The notes below the pieces were generated by a model. That model ran no database searches. It saw nothing but the letters and a program-made list of their open reading frames with translations, and was not told the origin of the DNA. DNA of 64,000 nucleotides from Bowmanella denitrificans (lineage in GTDB: Bacteria > Pseudomonadota > Gammaproteobacteria > Enterobacterales > Alteromonadaceae). How positions within the stretch are numbered: position 1 is the first letter of the stretch; the number at the start of each line of letters is the position of its first letter. The stretch spans positions 62,001-126,000 of the forward strand of contig NZ_BAAAEI010000008.1 of assembly GCF_039522935.1 (NCBI RefSeq), read 5' to 3'. Of this stretch, positions 61,042-64,000 are shown one piece after another. Position numbers and translations under genes: made by a program.

Positions 61042-62756
61042 GCTTCTCCTGCTTCTGATAAGGTGTCTACACTCAGGTCTGCTCTGTCTTGTCGGGCGCG
61101 GGATTGCCAGCGGTTAAATATCCATAATGCCATGGCACTCACCAGCGCAATCAGGGCAAACAGGCCCCACATCCACTCTGGGCGGCCCTGCTGTTTAGCC
61201 AGATTTTCATAGCCCCAGCCGGATAACAGCCCGGCAAACAGAAAACCCAGCGCCATCGACACAAAGTAATAGCCCATATACATCGCGCTTTGCTGCTTAG
61301 GCGCGATACTGGCCACATATTCCTGGCTTTTGGGTGAGGTCAGCATTTCGCCCATGGCAATAGATAAGATCACCACCACCATCAGACTGCCACCCAGCAC
61401 AAATTGCCCATTCAGGGCGGCCAGCCAGATACCGCCGCCCATGATCACTATCCCCGCCACCAGCACCTTAAAGGTGTGCAGTCGGCGACAAACATAGCTG
61501 ACCAGAATTTGCAGCAATACAATGGCGGCAAAATCCAGATTAATCAGATACTCAGGATTGATCTGGCGATAGCGCCCGGCCCAGTCCTGGGCGATATGCG
61601 CAGCCAGTTCGGCCGGGGAAGCGCTCTGACCTAACTGGCTTAACGCCCCGGCCAGAACCTCATGGGGCACATTGACCTTAAGGTGTACCAGTTGCAGGCG
61701 CAGGGTTTCCAGCGGCAGCGCCGCATCCAGGGTTTGCAGCTTTTCGGCAAGAGCGCCGACATCCACATGGGCCAGAAACGCCAGAGTATCTTCCCCCAGC
61801 CAGGCCAGTAAACTGAGCAGATCGCCTGTATCCACATAGTCGCGAATAAACAGCGGCAAGGTATAAAACAGCTGATTGTAGACGGTCCAGAACCCGGTCA
61901 GAATCAGCAGGTACAAGGCGAAAGGCAGGTTACTGATGCGAATGGGCTGCGCCAGCCAGTGGCGGGCATTGGGTGCACACAGCCGATTCCACAACAAGTT
62001 AATCACTAGCCAGACAGCAATAGCAATAAAAGCGGGCTGATAGCCCAGCCAGCCTACTCCGGCGGCCATCAGCAGCATAATGGCCGGAAACAGCAACAAG
62101 GCAAAGCGGCCATTACCCAGCACCTGCTGGGCCTCGCTTAGCACCTGACCTAATTTGTTAGTTGAGCGCACTTGCTGCGGCTCCCGGTATAAAAACAGCG
62201 CTGGCAGAAAATTCAGGCAGATCCACAGGCTGGACATCAGAAACACCGCATCCCAACTGATGGCGCGCATATAGCCGGCCACCAGCGGGCCGAGAAAACC
62301 GCCAATGTTCACCATGGTATAAAAGATACCAAACCCCAGTCCGCGATTGGCTGCTACCGTGGTGCGAGCAATAGTGCCCACCACTATAGGTTTAAAACAG
62401 GCCGCGCCACAGGCCACCGCCAGCATGGCTAAAAAGAAACTACCAAAGCCTTCGGCCTGCCCCATCAGGTAATAACCAGGTGCCATAATGGCAAACGACA
62501 GCAGGAACATGCGCCGATAGCCGTAGCGATCCCCCAGCGCGCCGGTGACCACGGGTAGCAGATACAGAAAAAACGGAATAATGCCCTGCAGTGCGCCGCG
62601 CTGCGCCTCAGAAAACCCCGCGCCGCCCTGCTCGGCGGGTGTGGTCATATACACCGACGACAGTGCAAAAAAACCATACCAGGCCAGGCGCTCGAAGATC
62701 TCCATGCCATTGGCCACATAAAATGCCAGGGGAAAGCCTTTAGGTTGATGTGTCAT
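61038..62756 (-). CDS. POT family proton-coupled peptide transporter
   Basis: A 572-residue MFS-type di/tripeptide permease. The proton-coupling motif appears as EIFERLAWYGFF (residues 20-31). GDRYGYRRMFLL and FKPIVVGTIARTT are family signatures. A soluble insert of about 95 residues (roughly 307-400) between helices near the middle is unusual; typical prokaryotic POTs are shorter, about 490-510. The C-terminus is a short charged tail. It leads the three-gene operon, and a palindrome lies in the upstream region. Confidence 0.9.
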   Translation of the reverse strand: MTHQPKGFPLAFYVANGMEIFERLAWYGFFALSSVYMTTPAEQGGAGFSEAQRGALQGIIPFFLYLLPVVTGALGDRYGYRRMFLLSFAIMAPGYYLMGQAEGFGSFFLAMLAVACGAACFKPIVVGTIARTTVAANRGLGFGIFYTMVNIGGFLGPLVAGYMRAISWDAVFLMSSLWICLNFLPALFLYREPQQVRSTNKLGQVLSEAQQVLGNGRFALLLFPAIMLLMAAGVGWLGYQPAFIAIAVWLVINLLWNRLCAPNARHWLAQPIRISNLPFALYLLILTGFWTVYNQLFYTLPLFIRDYVDTGDLLSLLAWLGEDTLAFLAHVDVGALAEKLQTLDAALPLETLRLQLVHLKVNVPHEVLAGALSQLGQSASPAELAAHIAQDWAGRYRQINPEYLINLDFAAIVLLQILVSYVCRRLHTFKVLVAGIVIMGGGIWLAALNGQFVLGGSLMVVVILSIAMGEMLTSPKSQEYVASIAPKQQSAMYMGYYFVSMALGFLFAGLLSGWGYENLAKQQGRPEWMWGLFALIALVSAMALWIFNRWQSRARQDRADLSVDTLSEAGEA

Positions 62757-62791
62757 ATCAATGCTTGGCCTCTGTTAACAATTATTTTATA

Positions 62792-62808
62792 TTGTATGCA
62801 ATATACAA
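62792..62808. promoter_or_regulatory. Candidate operator upstream of the POT operon
   Basis: TTGTAT (62792-62797) and ATACAA (62803-62808) form an inverted repeat around GCAAT, 36 bp before the POT gene and 23 bp before the lipoprotein gene. It resembles GntR-type sites in form only; no such regulator lies nearby. Confidence 0.4.
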
Positions 62809-62830
62809 CTTAGTCAACCGATTAAAAACC

Positions 62831-64000
62831 ATGCAAAGAAACACCACCTTACTTCTGTTATTGCTGTGCCTGTCGGGCTGTGGCGCATCTCAGCCCCAAA
62901 CTGACACCCCCTCCCACAGCCAGTTGGCACAGATACCGGCACCCAGTCAGCAACAAGTGGATATTCAGGTGGCAGGTCGCACCTCCAGATTGCTGGCTAT
63001 GGATATCGCCTTTGTCGGTAAGCAAATCCCTTACACCTATAGCGCCGGGAAAATCGCCAACAGTCCTGACTATAACTGGTGGGTCAGCAAACACTTCGCC
63101 ATTCAAAGCGACTTACCGGCAGAGAAGGTCCGGTTGTATCTGGAGTTACTGGAGCTGTCCTACCCTCAGTATGTGGAGCTGTTCGGTGCCGAGCCGCCCA
63201 ATATTGAGCGCCAGCGTATTGCGGTGGTGTATGGCTCAAGTCGCGAGCGTGTGCGCGAAGCTATGCTGGACGACGGCTTTGGCCGTGGTGTACATGCCAC
63301 TGCCGGCGGCGAAACCATGTATTACAACCGTGCCGGATACAGCTTTCCCAGTCATCGCCAGCAGCACCAGCGCTATATTGTGATTCACGAAACCATGCAT
63401 GCTTTTCATATGGCCTTGTCAGGGCATTCTAATTGGGCGCCCAACTGGATCACTGAAGGTCTGGCTGATGCCATCGCTTCCCATGTTTACGATCCAAAGC
63501 GCCGTGAGCTGACGGTGATGGTGTTTGACCGGGCGCCAATGAATTATCTGCAATTGGGCCTGGAACAATATTATGCCGGCGGCATGCCCAGTATTGAGCA
63601 AATCAACGATAACCCGGCCCTGAAACGCGGTCTGAACTTCTTTATTATTCATTTTTTGCTGTCGGATCCGCTACGCGCCCAGTATTTTGCCCTGTTCCGT
63701 GACCGCCTGATGGCCGCCAACCCGCACTCCGATGCCACCCTGCCCACCGCCAACCGTTTGTTAAAGGAAAGCTTTCCCGACTGGCCGGCGCTGGAAGCCG
63801 GGTTTGCCCGGTTTGTGCGTGAGCTAAGCCCCAGCTTTTACATTGCCTATGGCCCCTGGGAGCAGGATGGCAGCAGCTATTTTATTCGTAGCGGTGAGGC
63901 CGAGCAGTTACCCAGACTGGATATTCGCCTGCCCAGTGGCGCTAACAGCCAACAGGTGATGGACTTTCCAGCGCCGCAGCCAAGTCCACTGATTCAACTG
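62831..64000 (+). CDS. Lipoprotein zinc metallopeptidase-like protein (gluzincin), truncated by the window end
   Basis: An open frame of 390 codons runs to the last base. A lipoprotein signal ends LLLCLSGC, with Cys17 as the lipidation site. The metal site is HETMH (His186, Glu187, His190) followed by Glu209 in NWITEGLADAI, 18 residues later, which is a complete gluzincin-type HExxH...E set. MRNTT-type leader residues and a long following region (SDPLRAQYFALFRDRL) resemble peptidase MA-like proteins. Substrate and exact family are unknown. It is divergent from the POT operon. The C-terminus lies outside the window. Confidence 0.78.
   Translation, partial: MQRNTTLLLLLLCLSGCGASQPQTDTPSHSQLAQIPAPSQQQVDIQVAGRTSRLLAMDIAFVGKQIPYTYSAGKIANSPDYNWWVSKHFAIQSDLPAEKVRLYLELLELSYPQYVELFGAEPPNIERQRIAVVYGSSRERVREAMLDDGFGRGVHATAGGETMYYNRAGYSFPSHRQQHQRYIVIHETMHAFHMALSGHSNWAPNWITEGLADAIASHVYDPKRRELTVMVFDRAPMNYLQLGLEQYYAGGMPSIEQINDNPALKRGLNFFIIHFLLSDPLRAQYFALFRDRLMAANPHSDATLPTANRLLKESFPDWPALEAGFARFVRELSPSFYIAYGPWEQDGSSYFIRSGEAEQLPRLDIRLPSGANSQQVMDFPAPQPSPLIQL

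Overview
The window is chromosomal DNA of a gammaproteobacterium, most probably an alteromonad (Alteromonadales, Alteromonadaceae-like). The evidence is gene content and order: zapE/zapG-degQ-degS, murA-ibaG-mlaBCDEF facing yrbG-kdsC-lptCAB-rpoN-hpf-ptsN-rapZ-ptsO, and arcB facing gltBD, combined with large TonB-dependent receptors, a SapC-family protein, DUF3718 and HAF-repeat proteins. The genus cannot be fixed from sequence reading alone. No phage, CRISPR array, rRNA or tRNA gene was recognised.

Layout. 1-6.3 kb: SapC-family protein, a cysteine-synthase-like PLP enzyme, the MsrPQ periplasmic methionine sulfoxide repair pair, a structured repeat array, a DUF3718 protein and ZapE. 6.5-21.4 kb: the conserved envelope/nitrogen block, with ZapG, the periplasmic proteases DegQ and DegS, MurA, the Mla lipid-transport operon, the Lpt lipopolysaccharide-export genes, sigma-54 and the nitrogen PTS. 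kdsD, which sits between yrbG and kdsC in E. coli, is absent here. 21.5-33 kb: RluF, small accessory operons (metallophosphoesterase-cupin-DUF1272; AEC transporter-GNAT), a HAF-repeat protein, a transglutaminase-like membrane protein, MgtE and a chemoreceptor. 33-42 kb: a disaccharide locus (MFS permease, GH65 phosphorylase, beta-phosphoglucomutase, LacI regulator, TonB receptor). It is tied together by the same 16-bp palindrome, TTGCAATCGATTGCAA, in both control regions. 42-51 kb: ArcB and glutamate synthase GltBD. 51-64 kb: a structured non-coding stretch plus a second copy of the repeat array, a second TonB receptor, a CBS-domain gene broken by a 266-bp MITE, small genes, a yeast-type cytosine deaminase, a peptide-use operon (POT transporter, ornithine-cyclodeaminase-like reductase, PepP) and a lipoprotein gluzincin that runs off the end.

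The most unusual signals are non-coding. (1) A repeat family at 4168-4384 and 51341-51536, both between convergent genes. Its hairpins show compensatory base changes between copies, and the loops of neighbouring hairpins are complementary over 8 nt in the first locus. (2) A nested, multi-stem region at 51177-51325 just after gltD. (3) A long hairpin followed by a strong terminator at 4385-4480 on the minus strand. (4) The shared LacI-type operator, with a degenerate third copy 150 bp from one of them. (5) The TA-flanked MITE, whose removal restores the CBS reading frame exactly. An ArcB lacking the second redox cysteine of the E. coli protein is the most notable protein-level oddity. No complete, clearly new protein system was found; most genes belong to known families.
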